From Butyricicoccus sp. (GTDB taxonomy: Bacteria > Bacillota > Clostridia > Oscillospirales > Butyricicoccaceae), in the NCBI GenBank assembly GCA_020025885.1, contig JAHHRJ010000015.1, positions 1 through 45,232 of the forward strand: DNA of 45,232 nt. Reading direction: 5' to 3'. The notes below the pieces were generated by a model. That model was given only the letters and a program-made list of their open reading frames with translations. It had not been told where the DNA came from and searched no databases. How positions within the stretch are numbered: the stretch's first letter is position 1; each line of letters begins with the position of its first letter. Both the position numbers and the translations under genes were made by a program. This document shows positions 7,753-16,112 of the stretch, piece after piece.

Positions 7753-8652
7753 ATGCACGAGTTAATTGATGCTTTGAAGCCTTATGAGTCATATATTCGG
7801 ATTCGGGAACACGAGCTTATGTCCCATCACACGACATTTCGAATCGGCGGTCCGGCTGATTTGTTCTTAGACTGTGCATCTGGTGCACCGCTCGAGGAGA
7901 TCGTTCCAGTCATTCGCAAGAGCGGTATACCGCTTTATGTTATCGGCAGAGGGTCTAACCTTTTGGTGCGCGATGAGGGCGTGCGCGGCGTTGTACTCTG
8001 CACCGCAGAGATGCATGAAATTCACGTGTCTGGCAATGTGATCACTGCAGAAGCAGGTGCTTCGCTGTTTTCTGTGGCATCTACGGCACTGCGCCATGAG
8101 CTCTGTGGTGCAGAATATGCGGCAGGCATTCCGGGCACACTGGGCGGCGCGGTCTTTATGAACGCAGGCGCGTATGGCGGACAAATGGCAGATATTGTGG
8201 TCAGCACAAAGTATCTGGACGAGAATGGCACGATCTGCACAGTTCATGGTGATGCGCATAAGTTTGGATACCGTGAGAGCATTTTTAAGGCACATCCAGA
8301 TTGGGTGATCCTTTCTTCTGAAATGCGCCTGCACAAGGGAAATCCGGAGGAAATTCGCGAAAAAATGCAGGATTATGCGCAAAGACGCCGCGACAAACAG
8401 CCATTGGAATTCCCATCAGCGGGTTCGACCTTTAAGCGTCCAGTCGGATATTTTGCAGGCAAGCTCATTCAGGATAGTGGGCTTATGGGTTACACCGTGG
8501 GTGGTGCACAGGTTTCCGAAAAGCACGCAGGATTTTTAATCAACCGCGGCGGCGCGACCTGTGCAGATATGCAGGCACTGATTGTGTATATTCAGCAGAC
8601 TGTTTTCAAAAACTTTGGTGTAGAGCTTCAATGTGAGGTTCGTTTGCTGTGA
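7753..8652 (+). CDS. murB: UDP-N-acetylenolpyruvoylglucosamine reductase
   Basis: The 299-residue FAD enzyme has HHTTFRIGGPADLF, GRGSNLLVRDEGVRG, AGIPGTLGGAVFMNAGAYGG and the catalytic-Ser motif SAGSTFKRP. It performs the NADPH-dependent reduction that yields UDP-MurNAc for peptidoglycan. The start ATG 7753 lies 6 bases after AGGAGG; the frame is open 48 bases further 5' but overlaps the promoter. It is the first gene of a four-gene operon. Confidence 0.97.
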   Translation: MHELIDALKPYESYIRIREHELMSHHTTFRIGGPADLFLDCASGAPLEEIVPVIRKSGIPLYVIGRGSNLLVRDEGVRGVVLCTAEMHEIHVSGNVITAEAGASLFSVASTALRHELCGAEYAAGIPGTLGGAVFMNAGAYGGQMADIVVSTKYLDENGTICTVHGDAHKFGYRESIFKAHPDWVILSSEMRLHKGNPEEIREKMQDYAQRRRDKQPLEFPSAGSTFKRPVGYFAGKLIQDSGLMGYTVGGAQVSEKHAGFLINRGGATCADMQALIVYIQQTVFKNFGVELQCEVRLL

Positions 8653-8677
8653 TTTGTATGGATAAGGGGGCATTATA

Positions 8678-9541
8678 ATGCATTTTCTCATTGTAACGGG
8701 TATGTCTGGTGCAGGCAAAAGCCGTGCAGTTGCCGTTCTCGAAGATCTTGGATATTATTGTGTGGATAATTTGCCCATTCCGCTGATTCCAAAGTTTGCA
8801 GAAGTTTGTTTGGCGGCAACTGAGCAATATGATAAAGTCGCACTTGTGACTGATGTACGCGCTGGCGGCAGTTTCCAGACGCTGTTTTCTTCGCTTGACA
8901 GCATCCGCACCATGGGCTGTGATTACCGCATTCTATTTTTGGATACGGCGACACCGACGCTCATTAACCGCTATAAGGAGACGCGCCGCAAACATCCCTT
9001 AATGAATGAGGGCTTGAGTCTGGCGGCGGCGATCGACCAAGAGCGTGAAATGCTGGAAGGGGTGCGCGGCAAGGCGGACTATGTGGTGAACACAACCAAG
9101 CTGACGGCGGCATCTCTGCGTGAACATTTGGTACGCCTATTTGCTGGATCTGATCCAAACCGCTTGTTTGAAATTATTGTAGAATCCTTTGGCTTTAAAC
9201 ATGGTATTCCAACAGAAGCCGATCTTGTATTTGATGTGCGTTTTTTGCCCAATCCCTATTACGAGATCAGTCTGCGTGAGCACAACGGCACAGAACCGGA
9301 AGTGCGCGACTATGTATTCCAAGGGGGGACAGCAGACGCACTCATGAAACATCTCAATGCGCTGATGGACTTTTTGATCCCACGCTATATTTCAGAGGGC
9401 AAGACTTCGGTGGTCGTATGTATTGGATGCACAGGCGGTAAGCACCGCTCAGTTGCCATCACAGAAGCACTGGCGGCATATTTGCGGGAGAAGGGCAATA
9501 AGAATTTAACAGTCGTACACCGCGACTACCATCGTGCATAA
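8678..9541 (+). CDS. rapZ: RNase adapter/nucleotide-binding protein RapZ (YvcJ)
   Basis: The 287-residue P-loop protein has Walker A GMSGAGKS at residues 8-15 and the C-terminal signature CIGCTGGKHRSVAI. In Enterobacteria RapZ guides RNase E to the GlmZ sRNA in answer to amino-sugar levels; in Firmicutes YvcJ the role is less defined. It lies between murB and whiA. Only 14 bases separate it from whiA, so the yvcK gene usually found between them is absent here. Confidence 0.95.
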   Translation: MHFLIVTGMSGAGKSRAVAVLEDLGYYCVDNLPIPLIPKFAEVCLAATEQYDKVALVTDVRAGGSFQTLFSSLDSIRTMGCDYRILFLDTATPTLINRYKETRRKHPLMNEGLSLAAAIDQEREMLEGVRGKADYVVNTTKLTAASLREHLVRLFAGSDPNRLFEIIVESFGFKHGIPTEADLVFDVRFLPNPYYEISLREHNGTEPEVRDYVFQGGTADALMKHLNALMDFLIPRYISEGKTSVVVCIGCTGGKHRSVAITEALAAYLREKGNKNLTVVHRDYHRA

Positions 9542-9555
9542 AGGGGGTACCTGTT

Positions 9556-10464
9556 ATGCTGTCTTTTTCTGCAAAAACAAAAAATGAGATCTGCCGTGTG
9601 CCATTGGGAAAAACTTGCTGTCAGACTGCGGAACTATATGGAATGCTGCTGTTTGGCTCGGCTTTTTCCAATCGAGAAATTCGCTTTGTCAGTGAGCAAA
9701 GCGCAATCATCCGGCGTATTGCCACTTTGCTGAAAAAGGTATGCAGCATTGAGGTGCAGCCTATTTTACAGGGAAGCCGCCGTACGGTTTTGATTGAAGA
9801 ACCAGAACTCATTGCAATGGTGATGGAAAAAATGGGATATGACTTTAAGAGCCATATTACCTATCACCTAAACCGCAACCTTGTGGACAATGAATGCTGT
9901 GCAGCTGCATTCTTGCGGGGCATCTTTTTGGCGGCAGGTACGGTCTCCAGTCCCGAAAAAAAGTGTCATTTGGAGATTAAAACCGGACATGCTATTTTGG
10001 CACGTGAAGTAATGAGTTTGCTGCTCGATGTGAATTTCGTGCCCAAAATTACCGAGCGTCGCACTGCATGGCTCATTTACTGGAAAAGTGCAAGCCAAAT
10101 TGAGGATTTCTTTGCGAAAATCGGCGCACACCATGCGGTAATGGCGATTATGCAGGCAAAAGTGGAAAAGCAGCTGCGCAATGAGGTCAACCGCAAGGTA
10201 AATTGTGAAACAGCAAACCTTATCAAGGTGACAAGTGCATCTACACGTCAGATTGCAGCGATCGAGCGGGCACTGCAATGTGGTGGACTGGAAATCTTTC
10301 CGGAAAATCTGCGGGGGACGGTCGATCTTCGTGTTGCAAATCCGACGGCGAGTCTCGCAGAGCTTGCGGCAATGTTTGACCCACCGATCTCAAAGCCGGG
10401 ACTCAGTCATAGACTGGGGCGTATTATGGAGATTGCAGCACATATTATTGCAGATACTAAATAG
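9556..10464 (+). CDS. whiA: DNA-binding protein WhiA
   Basis: The 302-residue protein has an N-terminal LAGLIDADG-like fold (DUF199, from SFSAKTKNEICRVPL) and a C-terminal helix-turn-helix (ANPTASLAELAAMF...KPGLSHRLGRI). WhiA is a sporulation regulator in actinomycetes and affects cell division and chromosome segregation in Bacillus. The start ATG 9556 follows AAAGGGGG. It is in the operon with murB and rapZ upstream and dnaE 12 bases downstream. Confidence 0.95.
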   Translation: MLSFSAKTKNEICRVPLGKTCCQTAELYGMLLFGSAFSNREIRFVSEQSAIIRRIATLLKKVCSIEVQPILQGSRRTVLIEEPELIAMVMEKMGYDFKSHITYHLNRNLVDNECCAAAFLRGIFLAAGTVSSPEKKCHLEIKTGHAILAREVMSLLLDVNFVPKITERRTAWLIYWKSASQIEDFFAKIGAHHAVMAIMQAKVEKQLRNEVNRKVNCETANLIKVTSASTRQIAAIERALQCGGLEIFPENLRGTVDLRVANPTASLAELAAMFDPPISKPGLSHRLGRIMEIAAHIIADTK

Positions 10465-10476
10465 AAGGAGGATATT

Positions 10477-13400
10477 TTGGAAAACTTTGTACATTTACAC
10501 GTTCATACAGAGTATAGCCTGCTCGATGGTGCGTGCCGCATTGAAAAGCTGATGGACCGCGTGGCGGCATTGGGGCAGTCAGCAGTTGCAATGACCGATC
10601 ACGGTGTCATGTACGGCGCAATCGAGTTTTACCGTGCGGCGAAAGCACGCGGCATTCATCCAGTGATCGGCTGTGAAGTCTATGTAACACCCAATTCACG
10701 CTTTGAACGTGGATATCAAAACGGAGAATGGCACAGACATTTGATTTTGCTCTGTGAAAATATGGAGGGCTATCGCAACCTCATCCATATGGTGAGCCTT
10801 AGTTTTTCCGAAGGCTTTTATGTGCGTCCGCGCGTGGACTTAGAGCTGTTGCGTGCACATAGCAAGGGACTGCTCTGTCTTTCTGCCTGCCTTGGCGGTG
10901 CGATCCCCAACGCCTTAATGAATGGCGATTATGAGGGGGCAAAGCGGCAGGCACTGGAATTTCGTGAGATTTTCGGAGAGAACAATTTCTTCTTGGAATT
11001 GCAGGATCATGGTATTGCAGTACAAAAAGATGTTAACCTTGCGCTGTATCGTTTATCAGAAGAAACGGGAATCCCACTGGTTATCACAAATGATGCGCAC
11101 TATCTGACAAGAGAAGATGCGAAGATTCAGGATGTCTTGATGGCGATCCAGATGGGTAAGACCGTAGATGATCCCAGCCGTATGCGGTTTGAGACGAGCG
11201 AATTTTACATCAAGTCAGAAAGCGAAATGCGAGAGCGATTTCCTGCGCATGAGGAGGCACTTGCACGCACTGTTGAGATCGCAAACCGTTGTCAGGTGGA
11301 ATTTGAATTTGGCAAGTACCACTTGCCGCAGTTTGATGTGCCGGAAGGATTTACAGCAAGGCAGTATTTGGACAAGCTATGTCTGGAAGGATTGTGTGAG
11401 CGATATCCAGATGATGATGGTACCATGCGCGAGCGACTGGACTATGAGATCCGCATGATCGATCAGATGGGCTTTGTGGACTATTTTCTGATTGTATCTG
11501 ACTTTATCCATTATGCAAAAAAAAATGGCATTTCGGTAGGTCCTGGACGTGGTTCGGCGGCAGGATCAATCGTTTCTTACTGTTTGGGCATTACTGATCT
11601 CGACCCGATCAAGTATTCGCTGTATTTTGAACGCTTCCTCAATCCAGAGCGCGTTTCCATGCCGGATATTGATATTGACTTCTGCTATGTGCGGCGACCT
11701 GAAGTCATTAACTATGTAACGCAGAAGTATGGCGCAGACCATGTGGCGCAAATTGTGACGTTTGGAACGATGGCGGCACGAGCGGCGATTCGCGATGTTG
11801 GACGTGCGCTGTCCATTCCGTATAACGAAGTGGATGCCGTTGCAAAGCAAGTGCCTATGGAACTGCATATTACAATTGATCGTGCACTGTCCATTAATCC
11901 AGAGCTGAAAAAGATGTATGAGGCAAATGCAACGGTCAAGAACCTGATCGATACCGCGCGTGCGCTCGAAGGGATGCCGCGTCATGCGTCTACCCATGCG
12001 GCAGGCGTGGTCATCACCAAAGAGCCAGTTGATATTTATGTACCGCTTGCACGCAATGATGAGCAGATGGTAACTCAGTTCCCGATGACAACGCTGGAAG
12101 AGTTGGGACTCCTCAAAATGGATTTCTTGGGACTGCGCACCTTGACTGTCATTGCGGATGCAGAACAGATGGTACGCCGTCATACTCCTGATTTTTCCAT
12201 TGAAAAGGTATCCAATCAAGATGAGAAAACCTTCCATATGCTGGGACAGGGCAAGACGATGGGTGTATTCCAGCTGGAATCGGCGGGCATTACCAATGTT
12301 GTGACGGGACTTCGCCCACAGTCAATCGAAGATATCACGGCGGTTGTTGCGCTCTATCGTCCGGGTCCGATGCAGTCCATCCCACGCTATATTGAGTGCC
12401 GCCATCATCCGGAAAAGGTGACTTATAAGCATCCGCTTTTAGAGCCGATCCTATCCGTTACTTATGGATGTATGGTGTATCAGGAGCAGGTTATGGAGGC
12501 GTTCCGACGTCTTGCTGGCTACTCACTCGGCAAGGCAGACATGGTACGCCGTGCCATGAGTAAAAAGAAGTTCAAGGAACTGGAAAAAGAGCGCATCAGC
12601 TTTATCTATGGCAATGCAGAAGAAGGCATTGATGGCGCGATTGCACGTGGTGTGCCAGAAAATGTTGCGGCGTCCATCTTTGATGAGATTATGGACTTTG
12701 CAAACTATGCGTTCAATAAAGCGCATGCCGTTTGCTATGCCGTCGTATCCTATCGCACGGCGTATCTCAAATGCCATTATCCAAGAGAATATCTGGCGGC
12801 ACTGCTGACCTCCGTACTGGATGTGCCAACCAAGATCTCTGAGTATATTGTGGAAGCGAGAGACATGGGCATTCGGGTATTACCGCCGGATATCAACAGC
12901 TCAGAAGATGGTTTTTCCGTTTTTGGTGAAGATATCCGTTTTGGTCTTGCGGCAATCAAGAATGTTGGACGTGCGTTTATGCGCCAGCTGGTAGAGGAGC
13001 GCAAGGCAAATGGACCCTATACATCCTTGCTTGATTTCTGTCAACGTCTTTACGATCGAGAACTCAATCGCCGTGCGCTGGAAAGCCTGATACAGGCAGG
13101 CGCGTTTGATTCGATGGGCTTCCACCGCAGTCAGCTGCTCAAGGTATTTGAGCGTGTTGTAGATGCAGTTGCAAATGAACGCAAAAAGAATGTGGAGGGA
13201 CAGCTCGATCTCTTTGGCTTGGGGATGGAAGAAGTGCACGACCAAGAAATTGACATGCCAAACATCCCTGAACTGAGCAAGCGCGAATTACTGACGATGG
13301 AGAAACAGACCACAGGGCTGTATCTCTCCGGACACCCGATGGACGCTTACCGAGAACTCGCAGTGCGTGCAAGTGCAGCACCAATCCGAAAAATTACGGA

Positions 13401-13992
13401 GGATTTGAGCGTAGATGCAGATCAGCCGTACTACAAAGATGGGATGACGGTACGGCTTGCCTGTGTTGTTTCGGGTATGCGTCTCAAAGCTACAAAGTCA
13501 GGCAGTATGATGGCGTATGCAGTGGTGGAAGATATCACGGGCAGTATTGAGCTTGTGATTTTTCCAAATGCATTGCAGCAGTATGGGGCATATTTTTCCG
13601 AAGATGCCGCGATTTTGGTTACAGGTCGTATCGATGCACGAGAGGATGAAGCACCCAAACTGATTGCACAGATGGCAGCACCGCTCACTGAAGAAAGCGT
13701 TGCGGAACTGGAAGCACGGCGGGACGTACAAAAGCCAGTGCTCACAGGTCCGCAGGCAATGGCACGCGTGGGACAGAAGCTGTATCTGCGTGTACCAGAT
13801 ATGGAAGGTGACTTGTTTCAGCAGGCAAAGGAGATTCTCTTACAGCATAGAGGAGAAGTGCCGGTCATCTTCTATCCAACCAGCACAAAAAAACGTATGC
13901 TTGCGCCGCGTCAAATGTGGTGTGTAGGTAATTTGCAGATCATGCAGAAGCTGCGCTTTGCGCTTGGCAATGAAAATGTAATTCTAAAATAA
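10477..13992 (+). CDS. dnaE: DNA polymerase III alpha subunit (DnaE1 type)
   Basis: The 1171-residue protein opens with a PHP domain (HLHVHTEYSLLDG at residues 6-18). The palm carries the catalytic acid motif MPDIDIDF near residue 395-402 and LLKMDFLGLRT near 548, with helix-hairpin-helix and OB-fold segments after about residue 800. The length is normal for DnaE; lack of a DEDD exonuclease insertion separates it from PolC. It synthesises DNA at the replication fork, in Firmicutes mainly lagging-strand priming extension beside PolC. The start is TTG 10477 after AGAAGGAGG. Confidence 0.97.
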   Translation: MENFVHLHVHTEYSLLDGACRIEKLMDRVAALGQSAVAMTDHGVMYGAIEFYRAAKARGIHPVIGCEVYVTPNSRFERGYQNGEWHRHLILLCENMEGYRNLIHMVSLSFSEGFYVRPRVDLELLRAHSKGLLCLSACLGGAIPNALMNGDYEGAKRQALEFREIFGENNFFLELQDHGIAVQKDVNLALYRLSEETGIPLVITNDAHYLTREDAKIQDVLMAIQMGKTVDDPSRMRFETSEFYIKSESEMRERFPAHEEALARTVEIANRCQVEFEFGKYHLPQFDVPEGFTARQYLDKLCLEGLCERYPDDDGTMRERLDYEIRMIDQMGFVDYFLIVSDFIHYAKKNGISVGPGRGSAAGSIVSYCLGITDLDPIKYSLYFERFLNPERVSMPDIDIDFCYVRRPEVINYVTQKYGADHVAQIVTFGTMAARAAIRDVGRALSIPYNEVDAVAKQVPMELHITIDRALSINPELKKMYEANATVKNLIDTARALEGMPRHASTHAAGVVITKEPVDIYVPLARNDEQMVTQFPMTTLEELGLLKMDFLGLRTLTVIADAEQMVRRHTPDFSIEKVSNQDEKTFHMLGQGKTMGVFQLESAGITNVVTGLRPQSIEDITAVVALYRPGPMQSIPRYIECRHHPEKVTYKHPLLEPILSVTYGCMVYQEQVMEAFRRLAGYSLGKADMVRRAMSKKKFKELEKERISFIYGNAEEGIDGAIARGVPENVAASIFDEIMDFANYAFNKAHAVCYAVVSYRTAYLKCHYPREYLAALLTSVLDVPTKISEYIVEARDMGIRVLPPDINSSEDGFSVFGEDIRFGLAAIKNVGRAFMRQLVEERKANGPYTSLLDFCQRLYDRELNRRALESLIQAGAFDSMGFHRSQLLKVFERVVDAVANERKKNVEGQLDLFGLGMEEVHDQEIDMPNIPELSKRELLTMEKQTTGLYLSGHPMDAYRELAVRASAAPIRKITEDLSVDADQPYYKDGMTVRLACVVSGMRLKATKSGSMMAYAVVEDITGSIELVIFPNALQQYGAYFSEDAAILVTGRIDAREDEAPKLIAQMAAPLTEESVAELEARRDVQKPVLTGPQAMARVGQKLYLRVPDMEGDLFQQAKEILLQHRGEVPVIFYPTSTKKRMLAPRQMWCVGNLQIMQKLRFALGNENVILK

Positions 13993-13999
13993 ATAAAAT

Positions 14000-14190
14000 A
14001 AAAAAACCTGCTCCGCGGAACGATACGCGGAGCAGGTAAGAGGAATCAACGGGCTGCACAGGGGGGCAACCTGTTGGTTTTCAGCAGGAAAGAGGATAAT
14101 AGTTGAAGATGTAAGTGACCTGCTGAGATGAAGAAAAGAATGCGTTTGTGTGAAGTCATCTGACCTGAGTGAACACACAATTACATTACA
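14000..14190 (-). ncRNA. Candidate structured small RNA (family not identified)
   Basis: A leftward transcript is suggested by a -10-like TATACT (14197-14202, minus strand), though with only a weak -35. Two hairpin arms can form: TGTGTG/CACACA (14174-14179 with 14147-14152) and TCAGCAGG/CCTGCTGA (14119-14126 with 14081-14088). The strong terminator at 14001-14036 follows. The ~190-base length is in the range of 6S RNA, but I cannot match a 6S central bubble. A 64-codon minus-strand frame across it has no ribosome site and odd composition, so I do not call a protein. Confidence 0.35.
14001..14036 (-). terminator. Strong intrinsic terminator reading on the minus strand
   Basis: The 11-bp GC-rich stem CCTGCTCCGCG (14007-14017) / CGCGGAGCAGG (14026-14036) has an 8-base loop. 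The T tract lies only on the minus-strand side (A run at 14000-14006 of the plus strand), so it ends a leftward transcript. It lies ~430 bases beyond the hydrolase stop and right behind the candidate small RNA. It could also slow dnaE transcription as a hairpin. Confidence 0.8.
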
Positions 14191-14292
14191 TAAATTAGTA
14201 TAACAAAATTTTAGAAAAAGACCAGCGATTTTGTAAAAGTGTAAGGGGAAAATGCAGAAACGATTTTTATGCAGAAAATAGTCGGATTTTTT

Positions 14293-14457
14293 TAGGGGCT
14301 GTCTGAAAAATAGAAAATTTGTCTTTTTCTACATGGAACGGCATCCACTGCGTTAAAAATACTCAGAATCCATCAAGGATTCCTGCGTTTTTTGCCTTGC
14401 ATCTACATACTCACTGCGAAAAATTCGTCGATTTCTTTGTTTTCAGATACGCCCTAG
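14293..14457. repeat. Dispersed direct repeat, copy 1 (~165 bp)
   Basis: This segment recurs in the same orientation at 25342-25507. The last 40 bases before the terminal GCCCTAG (14412-14451) are identical in both copies, as is a 21-base block around GAATCCATCAAGGATTC, a small hairpin with ATCAA loop. Other parts differ by scattered substitutions. Copy 1 ends 5 bases from the stop of the minus-strand hydrolase. No transposase or clean target duplication is seen. Confidence 0.85.
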
Positions 14458-14462
14458 AAATT

Positions 14463-15455
14463 TTAATTGAAGTGACAGATGTCTTGGGACTGGGGCAGGT
14501 CAAAATAAGTGGGCTCTGTACAATTCGACTTCAAATGGACAGCGCAGATCCGGCGGTTTTCCGGGGTGGAAAAATAATAGGTTTGGCTTTCTGCGCATAG
14601 GACACTGGTGGATAGGGTTTGCATATATGCATTGGGATGTGCCCCAAGCAGCCCTTCGGGAATGTCTACGGGTGCAAGATTATGGAACATTTTGCTGATG
14701 CCCTCAATCTCATTGTGCCCACGGACGGCAAAATGCTTGCAAAAGGCAAGACGGACGAAGCGAGCAGGGGAGGCGTAATCACCGGGCAGACCGAATCCAG
14801 AGCTTGCAGTTTCCGAAAAACCACAGAACGTATGGTTGATGATGTGCTGGGACGGTCGGTGCTGATTGGTGACCTCGATATAGTTGCGCAGGTTTGTGTG
14901 CTGCCAGTCGTAGTTTGGGCTGTTGGTCAGCACGCCAAGGCTATGACGGTGTACAGAAAATCCGGCGGCATCTGGCTCTAAAATCATGGCTTCTCCAGTG
15001 CAGTCTGAGAAAATATAGTGCACAGGCATTTCTTGTCCAAATACCTTTTCATTTGTCAGATTGATGGTGGGAAGGAGCTGCACGATCTCCGCAATGGAGG
15101 CACATTGTCCGAGCAGATATGCAATGAGGAAACCGGGGTGCAGGTTTACAGAAGTATGGCGGGTATCATAAAAAGCATATCCCGGATAATGAAGCAGCGC
15201 ACCCATAAGACCGTGTGTATTGACGCCATCGACTAGGATCGGGGTCTCAAGTCCCATAACCGCCATACCAACAAGGGCATGACGCAGAGAAACACGTGTG
15301 GTAGTGGCTGGGTCAGTGGAAGTCTGCATGGAAAATCCGCTGGGAAGCATGGCGATGCGATTGGCTGCTAAATTACCTGGTTGATCATAGGTTCTCCCGA
15401 GAAGATGCTTGCCATCATCGGTCTCCCAAGAAAAGCAGCTGCACCCAAAGTTCAT
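14463..15455 (-). CDS. Choloylglycine hydrolase family (penicillin V acylase/bile salt hydrolase-like)
   Basis: The 330-residue Ntn-hydrolase starts MNFGCSCFSWETDDG and continues HLLGRTYDQ. By spacing to ETDDG, Cys5 aligns with the catalytic N-terminal Cys, so removal of MNFG would be needed, as the first residues are removed in Bacillus penicillin V acylase. Other active-site markers are present: Arg and Asp in GRTYD, Asn in DGVNTHGL, TNSP, and the Arg of SPARFVR. It hydrolyses a linear amide; bile salts, penicillin V or acyl-homoserine lactones are possible, and sequence alone does not choose. No signal peptide. The start at 15455 follows AAAGGAG; the open frame extends 48 codons upstream without a ribosome site. 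Own promoter at 15629-15657, divergent from the cobalamin operon. Confidence 0.87.
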   Translation of the reverse strand: MNFGCSCFSWETDDGKHLLGRTYDQPGNLAANRIAMLPSGFSMQTSTDPATTTRVSLRHALVGMAVMGLETPILVDGVNTHGLMGALLHYPGYAFYDTRHTSVNLHPGFLIAYLLGQCASIAEIVQLLPTINLTNEKVFGQEMPVHYIFSDCTGEAMILEPDAAGFSVHRHSLGVLTNSPNYDWQHTNLRNYIEVTNQHRPSQHIINHTFCGFSETASSGFGLPGDYASPARFVRLAFCKHFAVRGHNEIEGISKMFHNLAPVDIPEGLLGAHPNAYMQTLSTSVLCAESQTYYFSTPENRRICAVHLKSNCTEPTYFDLPQSQDICHFN

Positions 15456-15628
15456 AAAAAAGACTCCTTTCTGCGGTTGCATTACAAAATGCCACAAGAA
15501 ACTGCATGGTCGCTTGAATACATAGCATATGCAAAAAGTCAGAAGATTATGTAAGATCATTCTGGGCACGAGAAGTACAAGTAAGACAAGTATATGCAAA
15601 AGGCTTTGGTGAGAATCAAAAGTCTGAT

Positions 15629-15657
15629 AGTATACCAGATTGGTAAGGGAAAGGCAA
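15629..15657 (-). promoter_or_regulatory. Sigma-A promoter for the hydrolase gene
   Basis: On the minus strand TTGCCT (15652-15657), 17 bases and TATACT (15629-15634) form a good promoter. The resulting 5' leader would be about 165 bases, long for a simple gene; I see no known riboswitch in it. Confidence 0.75.
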
Positions 15658-15741
15658 GTGTGTTTTCTTACAAAAGAAAGGGATGGATTTTACACGGTTT
15701 TGCAATTTTTTGGACAAATATCTGTCAAGTGTGACACACAA

Positions 15742-15770
15742 TTGACAAGAAATTTAGAAAGCGATACAAT
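15742..15770 (+). promoter_or_regulatory. Sigma-A promoter of the cobalamin operon
   Basis: TTGACA (15742-15747), a 17-base spacer and TACAAT (15765-15770) lie about 25 bases before the riboswitch aptamer. This is the only convincing promoter found before the 22-kb gene series, and it is divergent from the hydrolase promoter. Confidence 0.85.
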
Positions 15771-15795
15771 AATCTCAGTTCTTAAAATGATAGAT

Positions 15796-15959
15796 ACCGC
15801 AGGGTGCCTGTAGGAATACAGGGTAAAAGGGAATCGGGTGGAAGTCCCGAACGGTCCCGCCGCTGTAAGGGAGAAGCGATATGCAGCTATGGTCACTGGA
15901 TTTTCCGGGAAGATCGCATCGAGCGGAGATCCCCAAGTCAGAAAACCTGCCCGTGTGGT
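15796..15959 (+). ncRNA. Cobalamin riboswitch aptamer
   Basis: The sequence shows the ordered marks of a class I cobalamin aptamer. P1 ACCGCA (15796-15801) pairs with TGTGGT (15954-15959). GGGTGCC follows, then AAAAGGGAA, GGGTGGAAGTCCCGAACGG and CCCGCCGCTGTA. The B12 box AAGTCAGAAAACCTGCC is at 15935-15951. It binds adenosylcobalamin and represses the genes that follow, which here include hemA, hemB, hemC, hemD and hemL as well as the corrin genes. Confidence 0.95.
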
Positions 15960-16045
15960 TACATTGCATGCACTGCGCTACGAGGAATTGGCTGTGGTGG
16001 GAAACAACTTGCATCGAACAATGAGGAGACGCATAGACTTGTTAC

Positions 16046-16095
16046 ATCGTGGCTGCTGGAGAAGGACGAAATCTGGCAATTCCGCGATTTTTTTT
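16046..16095 (+). terminator. Probable riboswitch-controlled terminator
   Basis: ATCGTGG (16046-16052) can pair with CCGCGAT (16082-16088, one G-T), and the second arm merges into eight T residues (16088-16095), just before cbiD. The intervening 29 bases may fold further. The position between aptamer and first gene, with the cbiD ribosome site left outside, suggests transcriptional rather than translational control. The stem is modest, so confidence is limited. Confidence 0.45.
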
Positions 16096-16112
16096 GCAAT
16101 ATGGAGAAAACA

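Noticed and set aside
11566..12237. 223-codon minus-strand open frame inside dnaE
   Set aside because: Lies over the catalytic palm region of dnaE; no start signals or motif.
13984..14178. 64-codon minus-strand frame downstream of dnaE
   Set aside because: It overlaps a terminator hairpin and the end of dnaE, lacks a ribosome site and reads like low-complexity sequence; a structured RNA is more likely.
14319..14600. Plus-strand open frame over repeat copy 1
   Set aside because: The matching frame in copy 2 is shifted part-way, so the repeat is not kept as protein; no ribosome site.
14619..14981. 120-codon plus-strand frame antisense to the hydrolase
   Set aside because: The hydrolase frame carries all family motifs; the antisense frame has none.
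15456..15599. N-terminal hydrophobic extension of the hydrolase (possible signal peptide)
   Set aside because: It would bury the catalytic Cys some 50 residues inside the protein, has no ribosome site, and a strong AAAGGAG precedes the shorter start.
15804..16112. In-frame 5' extension of cbiD through the riboswitch
   Set aside because: The region is a complete cobalamin aptamer and expression platform; conserved CbiD sequence begins at 16113 with a good ribosome site.
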